Shown: positions 24,601 through 38,034 of the stretch, piece after piece
Layout: each line of letters begins with the position of its first letter
How positions within the stretch are numbered: the stretch's first letter is position 1
Source: Buxus sempervirens
Lineage: Eukaryota; Streptophyta; Magnoliopsida; Buxales; Buxaceae
Length of the DNA: 64,000 nt
Reading direction: 5' to 3'
Assembly (NCBI GenBank): GCA_947561395.2
Contig: OX387185.1
Location: 48,432,602 to 48,496,601, forward strand
Program-made: the position numbers and the translations under genes
The notes under the pieces: model-generated
Databases searched by the model: none
The model's input: only the letters and a program-made list of their open reading frames with translations
What the model was told of the DNA's origin: nothing

Positions 24601-25168
24601 TGTACCCGAGGCTTAGGATCGAATGTTGTTAAACCTTCACAATCTTTGTTAGAATTGTTGTAGATGGATGGCTCACGACAGTGGGAGTCAGGTTTTGTGA
24701 AGAGATGGATAAATGTTGGTTTGGAAAAATATAAGTTTCCCTAATAATGAATCATCTTGGGATTTTGCTTTTAAAATATAGTATAAAATAGATGCTAAGA
24801 AATTGGCTTTTTCCTGAAAAAAAAAGGTGCTTTTTTTGCACTTCCAAAAGCTTTACCAAATGATACATAAAAATATTTTGTTTTAAGTAAGGCCACTTTC
24901 ACCTATCCAAAAGGAAAAAAAAAAAAAGTCTCAATGAATATTCCACAACACAGAGTAGGTCCGATCGACTTGTCTAAGGCTGGCTTGGTATGCGTTAAGT
25001 GACAAAAATACAAGACGTACCCTAATAAGATTTGCCGTTTTGCTAAAAATTTGCCGTTTCCATCCATTCAGATGCATAAGTTGAGATTGTATCCCCATTG
25101 GTACCCTAATAAGATTCCTTAGTTCCCAAAACTGTCATCTTGTGATGTAGAAAACTGTTCCTATTAAA
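24601..25168. other. Intergenic
   Basis: AT-rich sequence, no gene or clear repeat recognised. It begins where homology to block 1 fades. Confidence 0.4.
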
Positions 25169-26050
25169 AGCGGGTTGAACTTTATATATTTAATATATTC
25201 CTTAACACTAGTCCTCACATGTGAATTGGACTCAAATTCAATTTTTTTTAGGGAGGCCTTATACGTGAAATATATATATATATATTTCAACGGGTGGAAT
25301 GGAGGTTTGAACCCGGGACCTATTAAGCTCCGATATCATGTAGAAAGAAAGCCTTCACTATGTAATAAGCTGCCTGATCACAAGGTTGATGAGGATGATC
25401 GTCTCATGTCTACCCACCTTCATTTCAATTGGTGCTGGATCGAAGCTAACAAATCAAAACGAAGATGTTTACATCTTAATTAGAAGAAATTAAGGGGAGG
25501 TGGTTTTATTAGATAAGATATGTTTTCTTTGCAAAAATTGGTTAACTAGTCGGTAACAGATGGCTGATTGCTTGCGTTATTCGGCTACACCAGTATGAAT
25601 AGCGCAACTTTATATATTTAATATATTCTTTAACACTAGTCTTCACGTGTGAATTGGACTCAAATTCAATTTTTTTTAGATGATCCGTTTTTAGGGAGGC
25701 CCTATACGTGAAATATATATATTTTTTGAACGGGTGGAATGGAGGTTTGAACCCGAGACCTATTAAGCTCCAATATCATGTAGAAAGAAAGCCTTCACTA
25801 TTTAATAAGCTGCCTGATCACAAGGTTGATGAGGATGATCGTCTCATGTCTACCCACCTTCATTTCAATTGGTGTTGGATCGAAGCTAACAAATCAAAAC
25901 GAAGATGTTTACATCTTAATTAGAAGAAATTAAGGGGAGGAGGTTTTATTAGATAAGATATGTTTTCTTTGCAAAAATTGGTTTAACTAGTCGGTAACAG
26001 ATGGCTGATTGCTTGCGCTATTCGGCTACAACAGATGGACCAGTATGAAT
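25169..26050. repeat. Tandem direct repeat, unit about 437 bp, derived from TRIM-like DNA
   Basis: Copy 1 is about 25169-25605 and copy 2 about 25606-26050; they begin AACTTTATATATTTAATATA and differ at scattered sites and in a TA run. The first part of each copy (TTTAATATATTCCTTAACA, GGGAGGCC, GGTTTGAACCC, ATATCATGTAGAA) resembles the TRIM element at 29034-29315, so the unit includes an old TRIM fragment. Short ORFs in it are not genes. Confidence 0.8.
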
Positions 26051-26884
26051 ATATGGGTTGCAATCCAGTAGGGGAACAAAAGCCCATTTCTGATAGTCCA
26101 TCCAATCCGCTTTTGTTAATGTGCTGTTCCAGACTTGAGAGGCCGGACCTTTGAAAAACTTAGCCCAGAATAGATCGTCGTCTGTGCCAAAGGCCTAGGC
26201 TTTCTTGGCAAGGAGGCCTACATTAAACAGCCTAACGCTAGATTTTTCACGTTCAAGCCCCACCCTTTGATCTCATTGTGGAGCTCCTAGTGGCAATGGG
26301 TCGGGTTGATGTAAGGGATTAATATGTCAAGCTCAACCCATTTAATAAACGGTTTGGAATGTCCCAACCTGCTCCAACCCGCTTTAACCCACCAACCTGT
26401 TTAAACATTTTAAATTAGTAATAAAATTGAACATTGCTACAAGCCCAAAATAACAAACCCCCTAGTGTTCTAAAGTCACAAGTCCAAGCGAATTTTATTT
26501 TTCAATTCATTTCAATGTCAGCACACGTAGCAAGCATAATAAGACAATAATCACAAAGATATAACTAGATTAACATGAAGAAAAAGAATTAAAACATAGC
26601 AAAAAAGTCTGGAAGACTTTACTTACCATTAAGGCCTCAATTTACATCATTAGAGGCTAAGAAATTTAAGATATTTACTTATAGAAAGTCTTCCTTAATT
26701 TCATCCTTTGTCATTTTCAATATTAAAAGAGCAAAGATTGAATAGCCACAAAAATATTGTAAGTGTAATATTCTAGTACATGGAAATTATTTTCGGATTG
26801 TAACTGGGCAGTTTTGGACGGGTTGGAGGGGTCACGAGTCACAATTAGCACCTATAGGAGCTCCTTAACTTTGCCGTTAGTAGA
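26051..26884. other. Intergenic
   Basis: No gene recognised. A stretch near 26290-26400 repeats AACCCGCTTTAACCC-like words, as in simple plant intergenic DNA. Confidence 0.35.
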
Positions 26885-27262
26885 GGATCATATGGCAAAT
26901 TCATAGCAGCTGAAGCTCACAAAATTGATATAGCTATAGCAATCGTTGCAAAAGCTCATGCAGCTTTAGAAGGAATCAAGATGGCTCTACGGCTAGGTTT
27001 AATAAGACTGGAATTAGAAACTGGTTCAGAAATCATTTGCTCTTTGATCAAGGAAGAAGTGGATGAAGCACCATGGTCCATAGCAGGGATAACTGCTAAT
27101 ATTTTGAGTTTTATTAAACAGTTTGATTTCTTCTCCATTTCACATGTTTTTAGGGAGGCCAGTGTAGTGGCCGACTCTCTAGCTAATTGTGCTCTTAATT
27201 CTTTTTTATATTTTTGGATTACGAAACCTCTAGATAGATGCATTCTTTTTACCAAAAACATA
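26885..27262 (+). mobile_element. RNase H (RVT_3-type) domain relic, probably from an L1-type LINE
   Basis: The frame 26981-27349 reads MALRLGLIRLELETGSEIIC, then PWSIAGITANILSFI, then SISHVFREASVVADSLANCA. This is the plant non-LTR RNase H pattern (central ...LELETD.., end HVxREANxVADxLAN). The usual Asp in the second acidic motif is Gly here, and upstream AEAHAALEG-like codons are in a different frame. No reverse transcriptase is nearby. Dead fragment of a LINE or of a LINE-derived RNase H gene. Confidence 0.65.
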
Positions 27263-29028
27263 ATAAAAATAAAAATAAAAAAGAAGAGTAAAGAATTAAG
27301 TACGTGTCAACTTCATGATAGAAATTGGATTCAGATAATAAAAGCGTGAGCATTTCTTCTAGAGCCAAAATCCCGTGGTTCAGTAAAACCACTAGATTGG
27401 ATGCATTTTGGGGTACGTGTGGGCTCCCTATTGAAAAGGGCCACCCATCTGCACATTTCACACTGGAACCACTGAGTGGCTCTAGATGAAACGGTCCCAA
27501 TAAAAACCACATTGCAATGATTAGGATGGAACCCCTTTGGATTGATATCATCGAACCCATAGTTGTTCAATTGGTTCAATTGTAATAAAAAAAGTGAAAA
27601 TTTTTTTTTTCACTTTTCTCTCTCCATTGAAAATCGAACAACATTTTTTCACTTTTTTTATTTTATTTCAGTTGCGCAATAAACTATTGGTTAATTGTAG
27701 ATGATATGAATCCAACTCCTTTGGTGCCCCACCTGCAACAAAGATACGATTGGACTACCCAAAAAAAAAAAATATCGATTGGACCATTTTTTTTAAAAAT
27801 TCAACATGTATTCAAATGTTAATTGATTGTTTAATATTCATCGACCAATCGTAGCCTGCCGTCGGATTCTCACAACAAAGGTACATTGATTGGTAGGTGT
27901 ATAAAACATTCTAGGAGACTCTGAAGAAAATCGTGCAGAATTCTTGCCTAGCTGGTTGCCGACCTGCAGGATTTTTCTAGTATGTACAAAAGGTTCGTTC
28001 GCTTTACTTACCAAATATTAAATAATATTGTTTATTTGTTTTTCTAAATAGGTCCTACAGTAATTTTCTACGCACATAGCTCGTGCAATCCCCCTGCCTA
28101 ATAAAAACAAATGCGGTCAACATGTGTTGTCCTGAGCAACTTGTGGCGATTCACGTTATTAACTGTTTTCGTCTGCATGCAATTCATGAAAGGGAGAAAT
28201 TATTCGCTTGACACGCAGCACGCAGCTAATAATTCAAGACGCGTTGCATTCATACTTATTTGACGGTGGAAAAAGAATCGAGAAACCTACTAGCTAAGTA
28301 GTGCTTGGCCTTTCGCTAGAGCCGTCTCTCACTTCAAATCCAGATCCTTTCGTTCTCCACTTTTTTTATTTAAAGAAGGGTAAATTTGCCAAAAGGGAGG
28401 GATATATATGAATTAAACAACAAAAATAAAAGAGAGGTGTTGATGATCCGATGGATTCGAATCTTACCTTCCTCCACTTTTTTTTAATTAGGCCTCGTTT
28501 GTCTTTCATGTTGGATTTAAGAATTGACGACCATGAGGAATGAGTTCCATAAAATCATGGCAAGGGAGGATGTGTTGGATGTCTGGCATCCACTGTTTAT
28601 TCTTGTAAAGATTATAAATATTACAACTTTTCTTTTGTTATAACTTAAAAGAACTTTTCATAAATGACAAGTTTATCCTTTTCATGTAAAGAAATCATCA
28701 TCATAAGTTTCAATTATGTCTTTCAAATTTTGTTTAAATATTATAAGCTTGCCATGCACCATACTTTTGCAAAATGAGTTTTCAAAATCCGGAAAAGGGT
28801 ATAGACCCTGATTCTAGAGTTCAGTGCATTTTTCAAAACTCATTTGAATAGAACTCATTCCTAATTTGTAACCTAACGCCCCGTTTTGTCGTTCCTAGAT
28901 TTCATTTTAAACCAAAGAACTCATTCAAATCTGTAGAATAAATTCCCAAATAAATACCAATAGTGTTGGAGCATAGCTCATACTTAAATCCGGGTGATTC
29001 ATCTAACAAGAGTTGGGCTAGGGTTATA
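27263..29028. other. Intergenic
   Basis: AT-rich, with poly-A and poly-T runs and no coding region I can support. A pair of GGAATGAGTTC / GAACTCATTCC words near 28538 and 28850 could mark an old MITE, but I cannot define its ends. Confidence 0.35.
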
Positions 29029-29033
29029 GGTAT

Positions 29034-29315
29034 TGTAGAACACCATTCTTATTAAAAGCTCAAGCTAATAGTAGGAGTGAAATTTTATATGTTTAATATA
29101 TTTCTTAAAACTCTCCCTCACGTGTGGGCCTAACTCAAAACCCATTTGAGGGAGGCCCTACACGTGGAATTTTTTTCTCAATGGATGGAGTGGAGGTTTG
29201 AACTCAGGACCTGACGTTTGTCTAAGATTCTGATACCATGTAGAATATCGTTTCTACTAAAAATTCAAGCTGATAGTGAAGGTGAACTTTTATATGTTTA
29301 ATATATTCCTTAACA
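29034..29315 (-). mobile_element. Complete TRIM (short non-coding LTR element)
   Basis: In minus orientation: a 77-bp LTR (29315-29239) starting TGTTAAGGAATATATT and ending TTCTACA, directly followed by a primer-binding site TGGTATCAGA (29238-29229) fitting initiator tRNA-Met, a short internal region, a purine tract (GTGAGGGAGAG, about 29121-29111) and a second 77-bp LTR (29110-29034). The target duplication GGTAT lies at 29029-29033 and 29316-29320. Total 282 bp with no coding capacity, as normal for TRIMs. LTR divergence is visible, so it is an old insertion. Confidence 0.88.
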
Positions 29316-29320
29316 GGTAT

Positions 29321-31300
29321 AATGGTGAATCACACAACTTGTACGATTTATACTTGATCCTTCTTGGACATTTGGTGTCACAAGGACCAGTATTAGTGCG
29401 CCTGCGCCCCCACTCATCGTCACTCCACCAAAGAGACGGGCCGTAAGCGGCCATATCCTCCACTTGCTGCATGCACTTACCTTTCATGCGTAAAACGAAA
29501 ACAACGCATCAAAACGACAAAAGCTTTCTGTCCCAGCTCTTGTGTACGCAAGCTTCCCGTGAGTATTAAATATTATAAGTTTGAAATCGTCTGCTGCAAC
29601 CTCCTGTGAAAGACAATGCTGCTGCTTGAGTGGCTAATGCTTTTCAAGTTGAAAAATGTAAAAAGACTTCTCTTATTGAAAATGACACTAATCATCCTAA
29701 GAAGTTACATGTGACGGTATATTACTCAAGCAGCATCATCCTAAGATATTTGTCACGCTCTAAACTTCGGGCAACCATTATCATATAGGTATGGATCGTA
29801 GAACGTAACCTTACTTGTAAGCGTATCCGAGCAACAAATAAGTAAAATAAAAAATACACTACTAAGTAAAAAAAAAAAAAAAAAAAAAGAACCATATATT
29901 CACCAATAAATTATGAACAAACGAATAATAATAAGAATCCCAAGTGATGGCAATAGGTCATAAACCATATTTCCCACTACATGAAAGCAACCATTGTACC
30001 ATCCTAATAACTATGAAGTAAAATGACTCAAACTATGCATGCACGATCTCCGCAACAAAGCAATAAAAATTCTCAATGTCGATCGATGTGCATTATTAAG
30101 CTGTGGACTTGAAAGGTTAGCTTAATTATGAGGGTGATTAAAAACTCAATAGGTAAAGGTATTATACCCCGCATTACATAACTGTAGGCTAAAACTGGAA
30201 GTAACCGCACCATATGATTTTGGCTTTTTGTATCAGCTTTTTCAACATTTAGATAAAAAGAAAAAAACAAAGGAGGTGGGGAGCTTTTTTCAAAAAGAGT
30301 TGCCCGCACTTTCTACTGAGATCATTCGTACAAGATATGTGGAGCCCCACCATTCGCAGAGTTGGTGAAATCAAGTGGTTCATGACTTTGATACTCCTCT
30401 TGACAAATCACGTTTTAGAAAGCGGCCAGTTTTAACTTAGTTGCATCTTTCCCAAAAAAAAAGAAAAAAAAAAAAAGGAAAAAACGAAAAAGAGAGTTTG
30501 AATTTTGTATCTGGTTTAACGTTGTGCCCGTCTCTACAAAGAAAATGAGAATGGTACCCCCTTTAAGAAATTTGGATTTCATGTGGGTTATCATTTCTAG
30601 CAACCATCTATACAGTTTGATTAAAATGTTGTCATGTGAAGTATCCAACGGTTGCTTGTTAATGTAAAAATGTCCAAGGGTTTTTTCTTGTCGAAAAAAA
30701 CTACACACCCATAAGGGAGTTTAACACAAGATCTCCCGTTCTAATACCATGTTAAACGACCATTACACCTACAAGCTTAAGTTTATAGGTGAAGGCGCAG
30801 CTACATATTTAGGAGGGTGGGCCTTGATATGTTTCTACACTAGCCAATGGTACCATAATACCACCGGATTTTGGGACCATAGGAAATGCATTCATATTTT
30901 GGAGAGGAATTTCTACTCACTTCACGTAATGGATGGTTAATTAAAAGGGTTTCGTGTACATGGTAAAAAGATTAAGAGTGAGATAGAAGATCCATATATA
31001 TCTCTCGCACAAGAAATGTGTGTTCGTACTTGCTTGATGCAACTGATCAAACAATCACTCAGCTGTCATCTTCACAGGACAATGTGGTAAATTGCACCTC
31101 TTCGTACCTACCTCGCTACTTTCGTCAGCCATTCGATCATCGTTCATCACAAGGATTTTTTGTGTCCTCTCCTTTGTGTCTCCCTTTATTAATTGGTGTG
31201 CCCATGAACACCCCATCTTCAATGCCTCAAACGCTCACTCACCTCTAGCTAGAAACGAAGGTCTGACAAACTGAGAAAAGCTAGCAAAGAATTGCAGAAG
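29321..31300. other. Intergenic and NPF upstream region
   Basis: No gene seen. Around 30700-30960 the words TCTAATACCATGTTAAA and AAGCTTAAG followed by TAGGTGAAGG resemble the primer-site end of another LTR/TRIM family on the minus strand; its limits are unclear. The last 300 bp should contain the NPF promoter and 5' UTR. Confidence 0.4.
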
Positions 31301-34065
31301 ATGGGTTCAAAGGAGGACATGAAGAAACAAAACTCGCCATGTTTCTTCTGCCCCATGAAATGCTTCTCCGCCAGTTCCTCCTCCTCCTCCTTTTCTTCTT
31401 CTTCTTTAACATTTGGTTCGTCTACAGTTCAGAAAACAAAGGAAAAGCTAGACGTCAACGTAGAATCTGATACAACGTCCCAAACGAAGCCCGGAGGATG
31501 GAGGTCTATGCCCTACATTTTAGGTCTGTATGTCTCTGTTCCCTCTGTTTGTGTGTGTGCGCGCATATAATATGTGTTTGTGTGTGTTTGTGTCTTTGAG
31601 CTGATGACAAAGGCTACGGTTACCATGCACTGTGCAGGGAACGAAACGTTCGAGCGGCTAGCAGCGTTTGGGCTGCTCGCGAATTTCTCGGTCTACCTGC
31701 TCAGGCAGTTTCACTTGAGTCAGGTGTTCACCACCAACGTCTTGAACATATGGTCCGGTACGAGTAATTTTGGACCGTTGATTGGAGCCATCATTTCCGA
31801 TTCCTATCTCGGAAGATATCGAACTATTGCCGTCGCCTCTGTAGCGTCATTTCTGGTATGTACTGCGACACACCGAATCATGTTCACCTCGGCTCTTCTT
31901 GCTTTTGCCTGCTCTTAATTAATTTCCACCTCCCAACTATTTTATTTTATTTTATTTGACCTGGACGTCCTCCTCAAGAGCAGGAATTACTCCTCCCAGA
32001 AGAGCCTGAAACAAAGCAGGATTTAAATGGGGAAGAAGAATTAAAAGATTTGGGTTTTGATTTGTTTCTTGGGTCGACTCGGAATTTGATTAAAAATTTA
32101 CCTTCAGAAAACCTTACTGCTATCACTATAAACCCTCTTTGGTAACGCATCAGTAACCATATTTCCTTCTCTAACTGCATGCATGTGATGCACTTGCTCT
32201 CTCAAAATTCCCTTTTTAAATGGTTTTTATTTCCTGTTAATTCTATTCAGTAAAAAAATCTCCTTCTTCTTCCTAGATTGTTTTCCGTCCCTTTTTCTCC
32301 CACAGGCCACACTTGCCACTAAAATATTCCATATAATATAGTCACTGGACTCATATAAGCCAAAAGTGGTTTCGTATAAGCCAAAAGCGGTTTGTAAGAG
32401 AAACTGTATTTTTTAATACAAAATTTCCAAATATGAATTGGAACAAGGGAAAAAAGACATAGAAAGCACGAAGGAGATTTATAATTTGGCTGTCCATTTG
32501 TGAGCAATTGTATGAACATCTTTGTCACTGATGAACAGGGATTGGTGATTTTGACTCTGACTGCAAGTGTTCCAGATCTTCGTCCACCCCCATGTAGCAA
32601 CCTAGAGCAATGCTCAGGTCCCAGCAAAGCTCAGCTGGGAGTCCTGTTCATGGGCTTGGGATTTTTATCAATTGGGGCTGCTGGAATCAGGCCTTGCAGC
32701 CTCCCCTTTGGTGTGGACCAGTTTGATCACAACACTGAGAAGGGAAGGAAAGATATCAACAGCTTCTTTAACTGGTACTACTTCACATTCACAGTGGCTG
32801 TGATGATCGCTCTCACTATCATCGTCTACATTCAAGACTCCATCAGTTGGGCTTGGGGCCTCGGCATCCCGACCGCCCTCATGTTCTGTGCGATCCTCCT
32901 CTTCTTCATCGGCACCCGTCTTTACATCCATGTCCCCCCTCAGGGGAGTGTGCTCTCTGGCATTGCACAGGTATTTGTTGCTGCTTTCAAGAAAAGACAT
33001 CTTAAGCTTCCAGTAACAGCAGAAGATAAAAATGCAGCCCTATATGATCCCCCCTTGAAAGCGTCTTTTGTCTCAAAGCTTCCTCTCACCAACCAGTTCA
33101 GGTAACACATCAACCTCATGGTTAATTTTATATTTACTCTGCTTCATCATGCATCTTAATTACTAAGTTCAATTATTGTGGTGTTCAGCACACTAAACAA
33201 AGCTTCTATAATAGTTGATGGGGAAGTGAAGTCTGATGGCTCTCCCTTGAATCAGTGGAAGCTCTGCAGCATCCAACAGGTTGAAGAGGTAAAATGCTTG
33301 ATAAGAATTTTGCCAATATGGGCGTCTGGTATCATTTGCTTCACTGCAATGACCCAGCAAGCAACCTTCACTGTATATCAAGCCATGCAAATGGACCGAC
33401 ACCTCGGACCAAAGTTTAAGATACCTCCTGGCTCACTCGGGATTATATCGATGCTTACGCTGGGGATATGGGTCCCCATTTATGATCGAATCATTGTCCC
33501 TGCACTTCGAAGGACCACTAAACATGAAGGGGGAATAACTCTTCTCCAAAGGATGGGAATTGGGATTGTGTTCTCCATCCTGTCTATGGTGGCTGCTGGA
33601 CTGATTGAGAAGAAAAGGAGGGGTTCAGCCATTTCAGATGGAGGACGTGATGGGGTTGCACCCATATCAGTTATGTGGCTTGCACCACAACTTATCCTCA
33701 TGGGTTTTGCTGAGGCATTCAATGTTATAGGGCAGATAGAGTTCTACAACAAGCAGTTCCCTGAGCACATGCAAAGCATTGGTAATGCCCTGTTTTTTTG
33801 CACCGTGGGTGGAGCTAGTTATGTGAGTAGCTTTGTGGTTACCATTGTGCACAAAACCACAGGAAAGCAAGGCCACCCAGACTGGTTGACAAAGAACATC
33901 AATGCTGGCAGAGTTGATTACTACTACTACATTTTTGCAGCCATGGGAGTCCTGAATTTGATCTACTTTCTGATATGCGCTCAGCTATACCATTACAAGT
34001 CTAGTGTACAAACTGAACTCAAAGAGCCCCATGTTGACATAGAATTAAACCCAACCAAGCACTAA
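31301..34065 (+). CDS. NRT1/PTR family (NPF) transporter, NPF2-like
   Basis: Four exons: 31301-31523, 31638-31855, 32539-33101, 33189-34065; 626 residues. A proton-coupled major-facilitator carrier of the plasma membrane or vacuole, importing nitrate, peptides, hormones or glucosinolate-like compounds depending on the member. The N-terminus is cytosolic with a Ser-rich run (about 25-40). ETFERLA gives the ExxER proton-coupling motif just after the first intron. IWSGTSNFGPLIGAIISD, SYLGRYRTI, GGIRPC-like AAGIRPCSLPFGVDQFD, FFNWYYFTF, EVKCLIRILPIWASGI, MDRHLGPKF and SPQL-like APQLILMGFAEAFNVIGQIE are hallmark NPF blocks, and FCTVGGASYVSSFVVT is the final transport segment. The closest named relatives I recall are NPF2.9-2.13 (GTR/NRT1.7 group); the substrate is not predictable. 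Intron positions are the family norm. Start chosen at MGSKEDMKK; an upstream in-frame TTG is not used. Confidence 0.93.
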
Positions 34066-36176
34066 ATTAGGTTGCTGTAAATATACTTTTTATTTCAATG
34101 TAACTTAAAAACTATTTTGAGAGATCACTGTTGTATAACATAAAAATTTGAGTATCTTCTATAAGGGGTGACTTCATACACACTTCTCATAAGCAGGCTT
34201 CACTTGTTAGGCTAAAAGGTTAAACAACCATCGCCAAACACCTTGGCCTAATAATCTCATCTTATTATCAAGGGGGGAATTTTCCTTAAGCTTCCATGGG
34301 TTATCACCTCAATCCTTACCTCTTCAATACCATGCCCTTCCATTGCTGCAGATTGTTCAGTGAATAATACATTTCAATGGCCGGCAGCAGTCACACCCAT
34401 CAGATAACCTCAAGCATTAATTGAGATGTTACGTTTATTGTCATAATCTATTCACACCCAGGCTGTCTTGTCAAGCATGTTGATTTTCACACCAAACCTT
34501 TTCGTATCAATGTGCACATGAGTCATCTGAATCAAACAAAAAAAGTATACCAGTTGGGTTAAATTGCCAAATTCATATAATCTAAATCAAATAAAAAAAG
34601 CATACCAGTTGGGTTAAACTGCCAAATTGATATAATTTCTAGTTGGCCATGAACTAGCACAAAAAGTTGCAGAGCCATGGTACTGTGTTAGGTAAAGACT
34701 ACCACACAATATCACCAAATGTGAATCCAGAGTAGACTATTAATTTTCCTTCCACCACACAAGACCAGACCTATCACATTTTTCTTGCAGTATGGTCAAT
34801 CATTTGGTATTCTTGACAGAGATAGAAGCCAATTATGAGCATGAGATAATATGATCAACTGGACAGAATTGACATAAGTTAACCAGAAGAAGTCACAGAT
34901 TCACACCCGATTTCAGTCTTCTTTATCAATTCAGAATTTCAGACCCATCAAGTTACCCTCTTTTTGTTATGTGGCTGTAAATGTGTTGAGCTTTGATCTT
35001 GTTTCTTCAACTATGCTCGTCATTCATAATTGATTGTTTATATGTTTGTAGTTCTAAATTGGCCCCATTTAAGTAATAGAATCCAGTGATGATGGAATCG
35101 GCTTTTAGGCAAAAGAGAGTAAAAACAAAGAACAGAAGTTACCTGCTATAAGCAATATCAAGAGATTAAAGGAACTATAATTTTCAAATAGTTAACTGGA
35201 AGCTTTAAAAGAACAATTCAATGAAGGATAAGTCATGTTACTAGTAATTTTCTTTCACAAATTAGGGAACAAAAACATGTTCTATAGAAAAAAGATAATT
35301 TATTAATGAGAAATATTTACCATTCATTGAATGCTGATTGGAGTAGGACAAAGAAGACAGTATATGTTATCTATTCTACGTTCTGCACCGCATGTATTTT
35401 CGGAGACGAGTTAGCTACAAGCCAAAAAGGAAGAAAGATACAGATCATATCAATTTAAGCCCACTTGTACTGAAATTTAACTTATTTAACTATCCTTATC
35501 CTGTGAAAAGGGTGGAGAGTTTTTCTTTTTTCTTTTTTTTATTTTTCTGGTGGGGTAGAATGGTAGATAGATTGATAAACCAGAAAACTTGGGACATGTC
35601 CACATCAAGCAAGAGAAATTGTCAATTTCTCTTTACATTGGAACAAAATTCTTTTGACAGCTTTTTTAATTTTTATGATGATTGAAAGAAAGGTTTCCAT
35701 CAGTCCTTGATTGCTACAGAAAAGAAACTTCTTCGTTACTGAAATATTGATCCCTCTGCTAACTTACGGGCTAACTTACATTCAATTCATCCAGAACCAC
35801 ATGTTCTTGAAAAAGATGGATAGACCATGTCATATCCACATCCTCTTGCAGGTGACAAGATTTTTTTTTTTTTCAAATCTTGCAGGTGACAAGATTCATA
35901 AGTTAAAAAAAGAAAAAATCTGTAGATTAGGACTGAATTGCAAGAAACCTCAACAGGGTTTTTACCTCATTAGAATGGAAAAGAGGAATTGGATCATCCA
36001 TCTTGTGGGCAATGGCAACTGGCAAGGGAACCAGTTATGCGTTTCTTGTGAACACTAAAGTTGGACCTGCAGGGTATTTAAAACTCATAAGTCCAGAAGA
36101 TCACAAGCCTACTCTCTTTTCTTTGTTGGGCATCTTGTATGAAAGGAACACTCAACAAAGAATTCTAGAAAGATTC

Positions 36177-37596
36177 TGTTTACACCCTATATGACCAACG
36201 AATAAGAAAATGACACGTGGTGCCTATGTGGCTTATGTAGGTGTTTACACCCGCTGTAGCCCGACGGTAGTGTTACGGTCATGTATATCTTTTGACCGAT
36301 CTGTGTCCTACCATATACGGGTCAAGTGAAACCCATGTTTACACCCGCCGTAACCCGGTGAAATCGGAGTAAACAAGGCTCTAAGTATAATATATATATG
36401 TTTATTGGGTAAATGATGGTGACTGATTTTGCCATTAAAGCCATTAAATGAGTTATCATGGCATGTGCTACTTTATTGGGTTTGAGGAAATTTGCTGGAC
36501 GCTTGATCAACCCCATGATATTTTTATTTGATAAAAGATATGTTCAGTTGCCTTTTATTTATGAAAAGGTGCATTTGACCAATTATGCCTTTTGGCCGAT
36601 TACGGCTCATTGAACGTGGAGTGGTTATTCTCTAAAGATGTGGAGAGTGGGGTCCCCCACTTTCTAAAAACGTGGAGTGGTTATATAAGGTGGGTTCAAC
36701 TTCCTAAAGGTGGGTTGTTGAGAGACTTTATGGTAAAGTAAATCGGACCTGCAGACATGGGAAAGAGGTTCCTCAAAGATCGTGCAAGAATGGGACGTTG
36801 AGCAACCGTCAAGGATCAGCTATAAAAGGCACCAATTCTAAGAGCTCGAGGACACAATCCACACAACCGCAACCGGTTATTATATTATTTTGATCATCCG
36901 TGATCCTTTATCCCCTCTAACACAGACGGATAAACTAGGACTTCTCTCACTGCTCCCAGTCGCAGTGACATCTTCGACCCCTCTTTACTCCGATTAACAC
37001 CAGAATCCTGCCACCGGAGAGTAAGTTGAGGCCGCCCCTGACTCGCAGTTCTGTCTTTACGGAATCCCGAGCAGCCGGTCCCGAGACTCGCTCTGTTCAC
37101 GCCAGGTGACTTGTGTATTTTCGGGTAAGCAGCAATCCAAGGTGAACCCCCTGAATCGACTTTGTAAGCAGCCGCCCCCTTCCTCCTGTGCTTATACCCG
37201 ATTACGGCTATAAGATCAGGACAGGCCGGTCCTGCGAGCCCTGTCGGTTTTCTTTTGTACTTTTGTTTCCATTTTGAGGATTATCTGTTGTCGCTTTCGG
37301 CTATTTGGCCGATTTTATAATAAAAGGATTTGTGTGCCGTTAGTTGCTTTCGCTTTCAAACACTTACAAGAACCCGAAACGAAGACCGAACCCCTAGTCT
37401 TCATACCATCGCCTGACCCGTTTTATTACAGGTGACTTGCAGTACGACTGAACCGATCCCGGTTCAGATTCGGAACAGGTGCCCGGGGTCAGGAATCGAC
37501 TCGAAAAACATTGTATCAAACGATACTGGCACGCCCGCGTAGAGACACATCACCACCTTTGACACGTGTCCACACCGGCCCATTTTTGGAGCAACA
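36177..37596 (+). repeat. 5' LTR of the LTR element
   Basis: 1420 bp, TG...CA ends. It holds a TATAAAAG box (about 36822) upstream of a likely transcription start, and TGGCCGATTACGG-like motifs repeated in the interior. Orientation is assumed from the purine tract next to the other LTR. Confidence 0.88.
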
Positions 37597-38034
37597 TCCC
37601 TTTTTGGCACGCCCGGTGGGACCATTTGTCTTTGAAAGAGCACTAATGGCGGCAAGAAGAAGTACTCGGTATGCTGAAAATACAGCGCCAGAGGAACCTG
37701 CCGAATCTCAGATAAACCCTCTTTATGTTTCAGAAGTTCCTGAAGAAGGACCTGCAAGTTCTCAGCCGGATCTAAATGAACGGCTGATCCAGGCCATACA
37801 AGGTCTTAGCCACCATTCGGGGCTAAGACCCTATATTGGCAGAATATTTCATATTATCTTGTTTGCCATAACATTCGGGGGGCAAGACAAGGTAAACTGT
37901 GGCCATTCGGCCAGTTTACAAGTCACGTAACGTCTAGATGTTACGTAAATCGGTTGTAAACAAACGACCGATTTACGTAATGCAAGCGGCCATGATTACT
38001 TAAAAAATTAAAAAATAGTCATTGGCTGCATGTA

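Noticed and set aside
25175-25923. Repeated ORFs with FNGWNGGLNPGPIKLRYH
   Set aside because: Chance frames in a TRIM-derived tandem repeat; the GGTTTGAACCCGGGACC words explain them.
37511-37930. ORF at the start of the LTR element interior as a capsid gene
   Set aside because: Too short and without a recognisable capsid or zinc-knuckle motif.
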